Source: Roseibium album
GTDB lineage: Bacteria; Pseudomonadota; Alphaproteobacteria; Rhizobiales; Stappiaceae
Reading direction: 5' to 3'
Length of the DNA: 64,000 nt
NCBI RefSeq assembly: GCF_001404515.1
Contig: NZ_CXWE01000006.1
Coordinates: forward strand, 310,001 to 374,000
A program made the position numbers and the translations under genes. Each line of letters opens with the position of its first letter. Positions within the stretch are counted from its first letter, which is position 1. The notes beneath the pieces are model-generated. The model did no database searches and was not told the DNA's origin. It worked only from the letters and a program-made list of their open reading frames with translations. Below, in pieces: positions 35,804 through 44,661 of this stretch.

Positions 35804-36880
35804 ATGCCCTCACTCTTCTTCCGCCACCGCCTCGCGCAAAGACTTCTGCTCCCGGCCGCATTTGTTGTGGCTTGTTCTCTCGCTGTGAACGCAGCACAGG
35901 CCGACAGCGAAACTGCCCTGCCCTACGGTCCGGGCGTCGCTAAAATCAACGTCGCAGACGAGCGGCCCGAAAGACCGCTTTCCGGTGACCTCTGGTTTCC
36001 GACGCCAACACCTGGAAAGCACAGCCGCGCAGACAAGAGCAAGGTCTGGCAAATGGCGCTTGCGGACACGCGTGGCACGGTCGCCGATGGCACATTTCCG
36101 CTGGTAGTGGTTTCACACGGCATGTACGGCAACACGTTCAATCAGGCTTGGCTCGCATCTGAACTTGCACGCCGTGGATATGTCGTCGCAATGATCAACC
36201 ATCCCGGGACCAGCACTTTCCTGCGCGACGCGGACCAAGCCCGTGAATTGTGGCAGCGGCCCGTCGATCTTTCCAGGCTGATCTCTTTTCTCATCGACAA
36301 GAGCGAATATGCACCCGTCATCGACCGGAACAGGATATACGCCGCGGGTCATTCGCTGGGCGGCTTCACGGTGATGATGCTGGCGGGTGCGGAATTCGAC
36401 AACGCCCGGTACAGGACCGTGTGCGATGGCCAAGACCTTCCCGTGGCCTGTGAAGTTCTGAGCGGCTGGTCTGTCGCGGAAACGAAAGACGATCAGGCCG
36501 AAATGGCAACTTCCCGGAAGGATGACAGGATCAGCAAAGTCATCAGTCTGGATCTTGGCGGCACTCCCGTCTTCTCTCGAGACAGTCTTGCCCGGTTTGA
36601 CATACCGGTCCTGGTGCTGGGTTCCGGACGTGCAGACATGCTGAACCAGGAGATCGAATCCCGTGCGCTCGCAACTGCCCTGCCAGGGCAAAAAGTCAAA
36701 CACCTTGAACTGCCGGATGCAGGCCACTTCGATTTCATGGGAGTGTGCAAGCCGGAAGGTTACGCCATTTTGGAAGAACACGAGCCTGGCGATGAAATTG
36801 TCTGCATCAAGGGACATCGCGAGCGTCAATCGCAGCATCAGCGCATCTTGAAGGAAATACTGACTTTTCTGGACAAGTGA
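35804..36880 (+). CDS. Exported alpha/beta hydrolase (dienelactone hydrolase/PAF-AH-like)
   Basis: A 358-residue protein with a signal peptide (about residues 1-33, ending AAQA). The alpha/beta core has FPLVVVSHGMYGNTFN near the oxyanion hole, the nucleophile Ser184 in AGHSLGGFTVMM and a C-terminal His in LPDAGHFDFMG. It resembles platelet-activating-factor acetylhydrolase/dienelactone-hydrolase-type periplasmic esterases. GGAGG precedes the ATG at 35804. The divergent membrane AraC regulator probably controls it. Substrate unknown. Confidence 0.87.
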   Translation: MPSLFFRHRLAQRLLLPAAFVVACSLAVNAAQADSETALPYGPGVAKINVADERPERPLSGDLWFPTPTPGKHSRADKSKVWQMALADTRGTVADGTFPLVVVSHGMYGNTFNQAWLASELARRGYVVAMINHPGTSTFLRDADQARELWQRPVDLSRLISFLIDKSEYAPVIDRNRIYAAGHSLGGFTVMMLAGAEFDNARYRTVCDGQDLPVACEVLSGWSVAETKDDQAEMATSRKDDRISKVISLDLGGTPVFSRDSLARFDIPVLVLGSGRADMLNQEIESRALATALPGQKVKHLELPDAGHFDFMGVCKPEGYAILEEHEPGDEIVCIKGHRERQSQHQRILKEILTFLDK

Positions 36881-36986
36881 GTGTGCGGGCGGCGGGCATT
36901 GCATCGAAGCCACAGCCCACCGTCGGATGACGGGGACCGACGCTTTCCGCTTGCATCCCCGGCCATGCTCCGCCAAACATCCGGCC

Positions 36987-38870
36987 ATGTTGCAGATTTC
37001 AGACCTAACCTATCGGATCGGGGACCGTCTCCTGATCGAAAAAGCCAGTGTGACGCTGCCCGGCAAAGCCAAGACCGGGCTTGTCGGCCGCAATGGTGCG
37101 GGCAAATCCACCTTGTTCAAGATCATTACCGGAGATCTTTCCACCGAGACCGGCTTCGTTCAAATCCCCAAAAGAGCGCGGATTGGACAGGTCGCTCAGG
37201 AGGCTCCGGGAACCGAAGACACCTTGATGGAAGTGGTTCTGGCAGCCGACAAGGAGCGCAGCGGACTGCTACGCGAGGCCGAAACGGAAACCGATCCCGA
37301 ACGCATAGCTGATATCCACACGAGGCTTGCCGATATCGGTGCCCACACGGCGGAAGCACGAGCAGGCGCCATCCTGGCCGGACTGGGATTTGATGCAGCC
37401 GCCCAGCAACGACCCTGCTCCTCCTTTTCCGGTGGCTGGCGCATGCGTGTCGCGCTGGCAGCGGTGCTTTTTTCCGAACCCGATCTCCTGCTTCTGGACG
37501 AACCAACCAACTATCTTGATCTCGAAGGGACGCTCTGGCTCGAAAACTACGTCGCCCGTTACCCGCATCAAGTCCTCCTGATCTCCCACGACAGGGATCT
37601 TCTGAACAAGGCCGTTGACAGCATTGTTCACCTGGAGCGCGGCAAACTGACCTACTATTCCGGTGGCTACGACAGCTTCGACCGTCAGCGCCGCGAAGCG
37701 TTGGTGCTGGCGGAAAAAGCCAGGGAGAAACAGGATGCCCAGCGCAAGCACATGCAGGCATTTGTCGACCGCTTTCGCTACAAGGCCAGCAAGGCCCGTC
37801 AGGCTCAATCCCGGCTCAAGATGCTGGAACGGCTGCAGCCAATCGCCGCGCTGACGGAAGCAAGCGGCAAGCCGATCCAGTTTCCGGATCCGGAAAACCA
37901 GCTCGCGCCGCCGATCCTGAAACTGGAGAATGTGTCGACAGGATACGGTGACACAAAAATCCTGTCGCACCTGACACTGAATATCGACACAGATGACCGT
38001 ATTGCGCTGCTTGGCGCCAACGGCAACGGCAAATCCACCTTCGCCAAGTTGATTTCGGGACGCCTTGGGGCGATGGACGGCGAAATCACAAAGGCGTCAA
38101 AACTGAAGATCGCCTTCTTTGCCCAGCATCAGCTTGATGAGCTGAAGCCTTCGGAAAATTCCGTTGCGCATGTCCGAGCGCTGATGCCGGATGCGCCGGA
38201 GGCAAAAGTCCGCGCCCGGGTTGCACGCTTCGGATTGCCGACAGACCGCATGGACACCCCGGCAAAGGACCTGTCAGGCGGAGAGAAGGCAAGGCTCCTT
38301 CTCGGGCTTGCGACCTTTGACGGTCCGCATCTTCTGATTTTGGATGAACCGACAAACCATCTCGACATCGACAGCCGTGAAGCCCTGGTCATGGCCCTGA
38401 ATGACTATCAGGGTGCCGTCGTCCTGATCAGCCATGACCGGCATCTGGTCGAGGCCTGTGCCGACCGGCTATGGCTGGTCGCCGATGGCAAGGTCGACCC
38501 CTATGATGGCGACATGGAGGACTATCGCCGGCTGATCCTGCAAGGCCCGGAGGCCGTTCAAAAAGCTCGTATGCGGGCGGCCGAAGAAGCCGAAAAGGCA
38601 TCCGCACAGGAAAAACGCCGCGAGGCCGCCCAGAAGCGCACACAGCTCAAGCCGCTCAGGCAGAAAATCGAGGCGGCGGAGAAGGAAATGGCGCGTCTGC
38701 AGGACAAGATCGCCAAGCTTGACGAAGCCCTGGCAGACCCCGAGTTTTTTCTGCGCGAAGCGGATCGCGCGACGAAATTCGCCAAGGAACGCGCTTTTTG
38801 CGAGAAAAAACTGGTCAAGGCGGAAGAAGACTGGCTGGAACTGTCAGCCGAATATGAGGACACCGGCTGA
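36987..38870 (+). CDS. ABC-F family ribosome-associated ATPase (YheS/Uup-like)
   Basis: A 627-residue protein with two ABC ATPase domains and no membrane segments. Domain 1 has GRNGAGKSTLFK, SGGWRMRVALA and LLLLDEPTNYLDL. Domain 2 has GANGNGKSTFAK, LSGGEKARLLLG and LLILDEPTNHLDI. An inter-domain linker rich in Lys/Arg (about 240-285) is the P-site tRNA interaction motif region. The C-terminal 100 residues are a charged coiled coil. Size and tail resemble YheS more than EttA. ABC-F proteins tune translation or clear stalled ribosomes. The chosen start MLQISDLTYRIGD matches the family N-terminus; the ribosome site is weak. Confidence 0.92.
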   Translation: MLQISDLTYRIGDRLLIEKASVTLPGKAKTGLVGRNGAGKSTLFKIITGDLSTETGFVQIPKRARIGQVAQEAPGTEDTLMEVVLAADKERSGLLREAETETDPERIADIHTRLADIGAHTAEARAGAILAGLGFDAAAQQRPCSSFSGGWRMRVALAAVLFSEPDLLLLDEPTNYLDLEGTLWLENYVARYPHQVLLISHDRDLLNKAVDSIVHLERGKLTYYSGGYDSFDRQRREALVLAEKAREKQDAQRKHMQAFVDRFRYKASKARQAQSRLKMLERLQPIAALTEASGKPIQFPDPENQLAPPILKLENVSTGYGDTKILSHLTLNIDTDDRIALLGANGNGKSTFAKLISGRLGAMDGEITKASKLKIAFFAQHQLDELKPSENSVAHVRALMPDAPEAKVRARVARFGLPTDRMDTPAKDLSGGEKARLLLGLATFDGPHLLILDEPTNHLDIDSREALVMALNDYQGAVVLISHDRHLVEACADRLWLVADGKVDPYDGDMEDYRRLILQGPEAVQKARMRAAEEAEKASAQEKRREAAQKRTQLKPLRQKIEAAEKEMARLQDKIAKLDEALADPEFFLREADRATKFAKERAFCEKKLVKAEEDWLELSAEYEDTG

Positions 38871-39203
38871 CGCTACGAAACGTCCGGTTGCCATGGTCTC
38901 ATGACCAACTCTCTCCCAAGCTTGAAACCAAAGTATTCGTGACCAAACTGATGTATCTAAAACCCATGGAAGCGGCCGGCTCGCACACTCAACCAACGCT
39001 TGCTTTCGCGAAAAATCAACGGGTGCGACTAGACGGTTAAAATAAAAAAACAAAACCCGTGTCACTCAAAATTATTTCAAATTCTCCACAGCACGCGCAT
39101 AATTCATTCGGAATTGGATCCCAGTATTAATACCGCTGCGAAGAAAAAAGCGTTCGTTTGCGCTTGCAATTTCCTGAATAGCGAAATGCGGAAGGTCGAA
39201 TTT
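38871..39203. other. 333-bp gap upstream of the Gly-Asn repeat gene
   Basis: Increasingly AT-rich to the right, with an A-rich run near 39040-39055. I see no small gene with a ribosome site, no terminator hairpin and no clear promoter boxes. It probably holds the promoter of the following secreted protein. Confidence 0.35.
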
Positions 39204-40409
39204 ATGTCCCGGAAGAATTCCCTTCTCGTCCTTATTTGTACCGGAACTCTTGTGCTGGCACCCGTCGTAACCCCTGAGCTCATTCCTTTCCTGGAAACGA
39301 ACGGCGAGGCTTACGCGAAAAACGGGAATGGAAATGGTAACGGGAACGGGAACGGGAACGGAAACGGCAACGGTGGTGGAAACGGGAACGGGAACGGGCA
39401 TGGCGGCAACTCAAAGAAGTCGGGTAACGCTAATCGTGCGGGCGGGAATGGCGGGTTCGAAATATTCAACAACCGCAAGAACAAAACCCATGCCAGAAAG
39501 AACAAGGACAATTCAAACGGCTTGAAGGGGTTCTTCGGCAACGTTTTTGGAAACAATGCAGGGAACGGAAACAAAAAATTTAGTCGGCGCGGATCCTCCA
39601 ACTCCAACTTTCGTCTTTCAAAGGCCGAGCGTGCGAGTCTTGGCAGTGTTGCCACAATACCCGCACGGAGACCCAGCCTGAAGGAGAAAAATCTCAATGC
39701 CAGACTGGGGCGCTTGAATTCTCTCAAAAGGAATTACAGGGCCTTCCTGAACTCCAATGACCCTCATCTTGCCTCGGTCAAGGAATTCATCGGTTCTTCG
39801 ATTGAATTTCGCGAGGCAACCGAAACTCTCAAAGGTCTTACCGATGAATTTACTAAGGCACGCGACCGGCTGGCAGACGTTCTGGAAGGAAACGAACTGC
39901 CTGATGATTTCGAAGATCTTTCATCTGACGAAATATCGGATCGGATCGCGGAGCAAATAAAATCGCTGGAAGACGAGATTGCGGAACTGCAAGCCTCCAC
40001 CAACCCGGATGGCAGATTCCCGAACGAAGAGGAAGTTGCAGCACTGCAAGAAGAGATCGATAATCTGAGCGATTTCCTTGGAAGTCCGGAGTTTGAACAA
40101 TACGCAAAAGCAGAGGCAGCGTTCAGCGATGCCGAAGATAGTGTAGCTGAGTTGCAGGAGAGTGTCTCGGATGAGGCACTTAGGGAGGCACTGTCGGAAA
40201 TGATCAACGACAATCGGGCCGACGCTGTTGATGACGAAATGGTCGATTGGGCGAAGTCGGTTCTGGATGGAAAGATAGAAGAAATCCGGGACGCCTCGGA
40301 GGATGAGGAAGAATTCGCCAAACCCGAAGCAACCCCGGGGGAAAATGCAAGCTTGGATCCGGATCTTCTTCCAGACGAAAACGATCTTCGCCCGACACTC
40401 GCCAACTGA
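39204..40409 (+). CDS. Secreted Gly-Asn-repeat protein with acidic coiled-coil C-terminus
   Basis: A 401-residue exported protein of unknown function. A signal peptide (residues 1-38, ending GEAYA) is followed at once by about 30 residues of alternating Gly-Asn. A basic Asn/Lys/Arg-rich segment follows (RKNKTHARKNKDNSNG, NNAGNGNKKFSRRG). From about residue 150 the protein is a long acidic helical region with coiled-coil character (EFREATETLKGLTDEFTKARD, QIKSLEDEIAELQ, EEVAALQEEIDNLSDFLG). The ATG at 39204 has GGAAGG eight bases upstream, so the earlier in-frame ATGs are unlikely. The layout suggests a surface or matrix protein; no family recognised. Confidence 0.72.
   Translation: MSRKNSLLVLICTGTLVLAPVVTPELIPFLETNGEAYAKNGNGNGNGNGNGNGNGNGGGNGNGNGHGGNSKKSGNANRAGGNGGFEIFNNRKNKTHARKNKDNSNGLKGFFGNVFGNNAGNGNKKFSRRGSSNSNFRLSKAERASLGSVATIPARRPSLKEKNLNARLGRLNSLKRNYRAFLNSNDPHLASVKEFIGSSIEFREATETLKGLTDEFTKARDRLADVLEGNELPDDFEDLSSDEISDRIAEQIKSLEDEIAELQASTNPDGRFPNEEEVAALQEEIDNLSDFLGSPEFEQYAKAEAAFSDAEDSVAELQESVSDEALREALSEMINDNRADAVDDEMVDWAKSVLDGKIEEIRDASEDEEEFAKPEATPGENASLDPDLLPDENDLRPTLAN
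39321..39410 (+). repeat. In-frame GGGAAC-type hexanucleotide repeat
   Basis: Tandem hexamers, mainly AACGGG with third-base variants (GGA, GGC, GGT), interrupted once by GGTGGT. They encode the Gly-Asn stretch just after the signal peptide. Because each unit is six bases, slippage would change repeat number without breaking the frame. Confidence 0.9.
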
Positions 40410-40426
40410 AACCCGCCAATAGGAAC

Positions 40427-40819
40427 TTAGGGCGACTGTTCCACCGGCCCGCCCTGCTTTGCCCAATCGTTGAATCCGTCTTTCAGGTGAGCGGCCTCAA
40501 ACCCCATGTCGTTGAGGGTCGACACGCTCAAGGCCGAGCGCCAGCCGGAAGCGCAATGGAAGACGAACTTCTTGTCTTCGGCAAATACATCCTTGAAATA
40601 GGGACTTTCCGGATCAACCCAGAATTCGAGCATACCCCTCGGGCAATGGATGCTCCCCGGAATAAACCCCAGTTTCTGACGCTCGCGGACGTCGCGGATA
40701 TCGACGAAGACGACGTCAGGGTCCTCAAACAGCCTGATGCCCTCTTCCGTCCCGATCTCCTCGATCCGTTCCTTTGCCCGTGTCACCATTTCGGCTGACG
40801 ACATCTTCAGTTTCTTCAC
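40427..40819 (-). CDS. Rhodanese-like domain protein
   Basis: A 130-residue single-domain sulfurtransferase candidate. Active-site loop HCASGWRSA contains Cys89 as persulfide carrier; VVFVDIRDVRERQKLGFIPGSIHCP is the CH2A-like conserved region. The start is uncertain: GTG at 40819 has GGGGAG six bases upstream and avoids overlap with holC. An ATG at 40804 or a longer frame from 40879 are alternatives. It follows holC by about 17 bp on the same strand, so the two are probably co-transcribed. Sulfur acceptor unknown. Confidence 0.85.
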   Translation of the reverse strand: MKKLKMSSAEMVTRAKERIEEIGTEEGIRLFEDPDVVFVDIRDVRERQKLGFIPGSIHCPRGMLEFWVDPESPYFKDVFAEDKKFVFHCASGWRSALSVSTLNDMGFEAAHLKDGFNDWAKQGGPVEQSP

Positions 40820-40836
40820 ACCCGTCTCCCCTGGCT

Positions 40837-41289
40837 TCAAGCCTTTTTCTCCCAGCCGCCAACTTGCGTCTGTTGCCAATAGGCGATCTCAAACCCTTCG
40901 GATTTCGCCTCTTTCCAACGCCTGCGCGCTTCCTCGAGCGCTGTCTGGTCGTTGCCGTCAAACATGTAGATCGCCCGTTTGTAATCCTTCAGAGATGGCG
41001 GATCGGCCCTGTCCACCAGAAAGCGCACCTCGGCAGCGTTTGGATTGTCCTGTTCCGACGTCAGATAAATAGGTTGTTGTTCCGCAAAACCGTCCGTTTT
41101 GGTTCCGTGGGGAAGAAAACTGTCGTCGGCAAAGGTCCAAAGATGCGCATCGAGTGCATTGCAGCGCTCCTCGCTTCCGGTCTGAATAACCACCTTCCAG
41201 TCACGTTCAAGGCATTTGAGCAGAAGTTGCGGCAAGGCCGCTTCGAGCGGCTTGTGCAGCAGATGGTAGAACATCACTTCCACGCTCAT
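40837..41289 (-). CDS. holC: DNA polymerase III chi subunit
   Basis: A 150-residue clamp-loader accessory protein that links DNA polymerase III to single-strand binding protein. It begins MSVEVMFYHLLHKPLEAALP and has the chi-typical CLERDWKVVIQTGSEERCNALDAHLWTFADDSFLPHG block and later RFLVDRADPP and YKRAIYMFDG. GGAGTGG precedes the ATG. Length is right for the alphaproteobacterial form. In many relatives holC lies directly next to pepA; here a small gene and a terminator separate them. Confidence 0.93.
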   Translation of the reverse strand: MSVEVMFYHLLHKPLEAALPQLLLKCLERDWKVVIQTGSEERCNALDAHLWTFADDSFLPHGTKTDGFAEQQPIYLTSEQDNPNAAEVRFLVDRADPPSLKDYKRAIYMFDGNDQTALEEARRRWKEAKSEGFEIAYWQQTQVGGWEKKA

Positions 41290-41552
41290 TTTCCACTCCG
41301 GCGCATGTTGCACGCGTATCGGTTTGATCGCGGCAAGTGTCGATATGGACCTCCCGAGTGATGCGCTCGTGCAACAGCGTCTCACACAAATCCGTTTCAT
41401 CGCAATTGCGACATAGACAGGTCACAAGACTCGTATCATTAACCCTTCGCAAATGTCGATTGACTAGGGTTTGTTCCCGGGGACGATCCAAGGATCATTT
41501 CTGGGTGGCCGGTGTGCGGTGGTCCCGAACCGGCCAATAAGGGGAATAGTGA

Positions 41553-41669
41553 ATGATTGCACGTGTTGTTGTGTTTTGTGCATTGGTAGCCGTTGTTGCA
41601 GGCGCCACGCTTGGAATGGGAATGCTGGTCGAACCGGCAACCGCTTGTCAGACATACAAAACCTGTTGA
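41553..41669 (+). CDS. Tiny exported peptide gene (38 aa)
   Basis: ATG with AGGGGA eight bases upstream opens a 38-codon frame: MIARVVVFCALVAVV, then AGATLGMGMLVEPATA and CQTYKTC. The first 31 residues form a signal peptide or single membrane helix. The end CQTYKTC has two cysteines that could pair. A strong intrinsic terminator follows 18 bp later, which supports a real transcript. It lies between holC and pepA, on the opposite strand to both. No family recognised; could be a lipoprotein-like or membrane microprotein. Confidence 0.6.
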   Translation: MIARVVVFCALVAVVAGATLGMGMLVEPATACQTYKTC

Positions 41670-41686
41670 GCAAGCCGGATAGTCTT

Positions 41687-41715
41687 GAAAAACCCGCCTT
41701 TCCGGCGGGTTTTTC
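41687..41715. terminator. Bidirectional intrinsic terminator
   Basis: Stem ACCCGCC/GGCGGGT with loop TTTCC, A-run on the left and T-run on the right. It serves the tiny peptide gene on the plus strand and pepA on the minus strand. Confidence 0.9.
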
Positions 41716-41738
41716 TTTTGCTTTCATGACAAGGCTAC

Positions 41739-43238
41739 TCAGTTTTCGTAGTGATCTGCGACCAGTTGGTTGAGCAGCCGCACCCCGTATCCCGACGCCC
41801 AGCTTTGGCAGATATCGTCTTTCGGGGCACCAAACGCGGTGCCAGCGATGTCCAGATGTGCCCAGGGAACGTCATTGGCGAAGCGCTGAAGAAATTGCGC
41901 TGCCGTAATCGAGCCGGCCCAGCGGCCGCCGGTATTCTTCACATCGGCATTTGGTGTGTCGATGATCTTGTCGTAGTCCTTTGACAAGGGAAGCCGCCAC
42001 AGCGGTTCACCACTTGCCTTCGCAGATGCAAGCAGCTTGTCGGCCAAGTCGTCATTGTTGGTAAACAGACCTGCATTGAGATTGCCGAGCGCGACTAGGA
42101 CCGCCCCTGTCAGCGTTGCAAGGTCGATCATGATTGCAGGCTTGAACTTCTCCTGGGTGTACCAGAGTGCATCCGCCAGAACGAGACGTCCCTCGGCATC
42201 CGTATTAAGAATTTCAATCGTGGTACCGGACATTGCGGTGACGATGTCGCCGGGACGCTGGGCGTTTCCATCCGGCATGTTCTCCACCAGCCCGATTACA
42301 CCGATGACATTTGCTTTCGCCTTGCGAGCGGCGACTGCATGCATTGCCCCGATGACCGCGGCGGCACCGCCCATGTCACCCTTCATCTCTTCCATGCCAC
42401 CAGCCGGCTTGATTGAAATGCCACCGGTATCAAAGACTACACCCTTGCCGACGAACGCAACCGGAGCATCGGCTTTCTTGCCACCGTTCCAGCGCATGAC
42501 GGCCAGCCGCGGCGGACGAACGGAGCCTTGAGCAACGCCAAGCAGTGCCGCCATCTTCAGCTTTTTCATTTCCTTTTCGCCGAGGATTTCAACTTCAACG
42601 CCGAGCTTTTCCAGATCGGAGGCTTTCCTGGCAAACTCTACAGGACCGAGAACATTTGCCGGTTCATTGACCAGATCCCGCGCCAGAACGACACCATCGG
42701 CAACGGCCTGCGACACACCCCAGTACTTTCTCGCCGACTTCGGATCTGTGACTTTCAACGTGAGCTTGAGATCCTTGCTGCCCGTCTCGTCCTTCTTTTT
42801 GGTTTTGTAGGCATCAAATGCATACGCCCGCAGTTTTGCGCCCATAGCGAATTCGGCCACCGCACAGGCAGGGATATCCACTCCCTGCGGCGCCTCAAGG
42901 AGAACCTCGACGGTCTCTGCCTTCACTTTCTGCAACTCCGCGAATACGGCGCCACCGAAAGACCGCCAGTCTGCGTCGGTCAGGTCTTCGGCCTTGCCGA
43001 TGCCGAATGCGATCAGGCGATCGAGACCAAGGCCTGCAGGGGCGACAAGGTCCAGGCTTGTTTTTTTCTTTCCCGAAAAACCCGCGATACCGGCGACCCG
43101 CTCAAGGCCGCCCTCCAGGCCGGCAACCACCTCTCCTGAGATTGCCCCGAGGCCGAGCCCATCGGCAACCAGTACAACGGCTACTCCCTTCTTCGGAGCG
43201 TCAGCCTTGGAAAAGGAAATTTTTGCAAGCTTGGTCAT
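41739..43238 (-). CDS. pepA: Leucyl aminopeptidase (M17 family)
   Basis: A 499-residue cytoplasmic two-metal aminopeptidase. The C-terminal catalytic domain shows [20 protein letters not shown], the signature [14 protein letters not shown], and [14 protein letters not shown]. Metal and bicarbonate-binding residues lie in these blocks, all intact. The N-terminal macro-like domain is normal. AAGGACCGA precedes the ATG. It is divergent from lptF, the common order in this class. In some bacteria PepA also binds DNA; nothing here tests that. Confidence 0.96.
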   Translation of the reverse strand: MTKLAKISFSKADAPKKGVAVVLVADGLGLGAISGEVVAGLEGGLERVAGIAGFSGKKKTSLDLVAPAGLGLDRLIAFGIGKAEDLTDADWRSFGGAVFAELQKVKAETVEVLLEAPQGVDIPACAVAEFAMGAKLRAYAFDAYKTKKKDETGSKDLKLTLKVTDPKSARKYWGVSQAVADGVVLARDLVNEPANVLGPVEFARKASDLEKLGVEVEILGEKEMKKLKMAALLGVAQGSVRPPRLAVMRWNGGKKADAPVAFVGKGVVFDTGGISIKPAGGMEEMKGDMGGAAAVIGAMHAVAARKAKANVIGVIGLVENMPDGNAQRPGDIVTAMSGTTIEILNTDAEGRLVLADALWYTQEKFKPAIMIDLATLTGAVLVALGNLNAGLFTNNDDLADKLLASAKASGEPLWRLPLSKDYDKIIDTPNADVKNTGGRWAGSITAAQFLQRFANDVPWAHLDIAGTAFGAPKDDICQSWASGYGVRLLNQLVADHYEN

Positions 43239-43367
43239 TCGTCGGTCCTTGTTGAAATTGCTGATTGATCCTTGACTGCCGGCGCACCAGATCGCCCACT
43301 CTCAAAGAAGCCTGATTTGTCCGCAAATCATGGCGTTTGCACACCTTTTCGGCAAGAGCCAGCAAAA

Positions 43368-43385
43368 TTAATGTATATTAACCAT
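43368..43385. promoter_or_regulatory. CtrA-like half/variant site between pepA and lptF
   Basis: TTAATGTATATTAACCAT contains two TTAA halves separated by six bases (consensus CtrA spacing is seven) and the TTAACCAT variant motif known from Caulobacter CtrA-type promoters. It lies in the divergent promoter region, about 90 bp before lptF. Off-consensus spacing makes this tentative. Confidence 0.3.
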
Positions 43386-43476
43386 TCTTATTTATGCGGC
43401 GTTCACCACATTCCGTGTTATTCGGTGGCTGAGCGGAATTTTCACCGAAAAAACAAGGGACCTGGTCCGGCCAGAC

Positions 43477-44661
43477 ATGAAAACGCTTGAACGCTACATA
43501 ATGCGCCGGACACTGTACGCATTCACGCTGACGATTGCGGCAATGACCGGTGTTGTATGGGCGACACAAGCTTTGCGGCAGCTGGATCTGGTGACTTCCA
43601 AAGGGCAAACGATTGTCCAGTTCATCGGCATCACGATGCTCGCCTTGCCGTTTCTTATCATGATTGTCGCGCCTTTCGCGCTGATGCTTGCGCTCATCCT
43701 CGTACTAAACGCTCTTTCCGGTGATAGTGAACTGATTGTCATCGATGCAAGCGGTGGCTCGAGATTTCTCGTTCTCAAACCCGTATTGCTGTTTTCATTT
43801 GCCGTCATGCTGTTGATCGGCAGTCTGTCGCTTTACATCGCCCCGGGCGGGCTGGCACAGCTGCGCACTGAAATCACCCGGGTCAGGGCTGATCTTGTTG
43901 CCAACATCGTGAAACCCGGCAAATTCATCTCGGTCGAGGGCGGTCTGACGTTTCATATCAGAAACCGGACCGGCAACGGCACGCTCGACGGCCTTTTGCT
44001 CCACGACACACGCGACGCAGAAACCGCCTTCACCTACCAGGCGGATACAGGACAGATTGTCGAAGCGGCTGATCGCACTTTGCTCGTGATGAACAACGGA
44101 ACGATCCAGAGACGTCCGAAGCAGGAAGGCGACATATCCATTGTCCGTTTTCAGTCCTATGCGTTTGATCTGTCCAATCTGATACCAGAAGCCGGAGAAC
44201 CGGTCTTCAAGGCAAGCGAACGCACCACGGCCAATCTGTTCGCTCCGGGCAAAAACGACGCGTATGCCCTGAAAAATTCCGACAAACTGACGCAGGAACT
44301 ACACGAGCGTTTCAGTCAACCTCTCTATGCGATCGCATTTGGACTGATTGTTTTCGCTTTTCTGGGCAAGGCAAGAACCACCAGACAGGGGCGCGGTGCC
44401 GCCATCGTGGGTGCGATTGCCTGCTGTGTGATCCTGCGTACGTCCGGGTTTGGCGTAACGGCGATTTCCGGCGGGCCGACGGCACTGCTGGGTCTGCTTT
44501 ATGCCGTGCCGATTGCAGGATCCGTTCTGGCGCTCATATCGATATTCAAGGAACAGCGTTCGCAGCCCAGATGGCTGAGCAATCTGCAGCACACTGTACA
44601 GGATCGCATCGAGGCAATCGGCAATCGGCTGAACAACCGGCAGACCGGGGGAGCCTCATGA
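43477..44661 (+). CDS. lptF: LPS export ABC transporter permease LptF
   Basis: A 394-residue inner-membrane permease of the LptB2FGC extractor that pulls lipopolysaccharide from the inner membrane to the bridge. It begins MKTLERYIMRRTLYAFTLT, with three N-terminal helices up to about residue 115, a periplasmic beta-jellyroll (about 130-270), and three C-terminal helices. Family motifs ALPFLIMIVAPFALMLA and the QPLYAIAFGLIVFAFLG segment are present. Its stop overlaps the lptG start (ATGA), so the two heterodimer partners are coupled. Confidence 0.94.
   Translation: MKTLERYIMRRTLYAFTLTIAAMTGVVWATQALRQLDLVTSKGQTIVQFIGITMLALPFLIMIVAPFALMLALILVLNALSGDSELIVIDASGGSRFLVLKPVLLFSFAVMLLIGSLSLYIAPGGLAQLRTEITRVRADLVANIVKPGKFISVEGGLTFHIRNRTGNGTLDGLLLHDTRDAETAFTYQADTGQIVEAADRTLLVMNNGTIQRRPKQEGDISIVRFQSYAFDLSNLIPEAGEPVFKASERTTANLFAPGKNDAYALKNSDKLTQELHERFSQPLYAIAFGLIVFAFLGKARTTRQGRGAAIVGAIACCVILRTSGFGVTAISGGPTALLGLLYAVPIAGSVLALISIFKEQRSQPRWLSNLQHTVQDRIEAIGNRLNNRQTGGAS

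Noticed and set aside
39321..39410. CRISPR-like or other repeat array
   Set aside because: Units are six bases and in frame within a coding sequence; no spacers.
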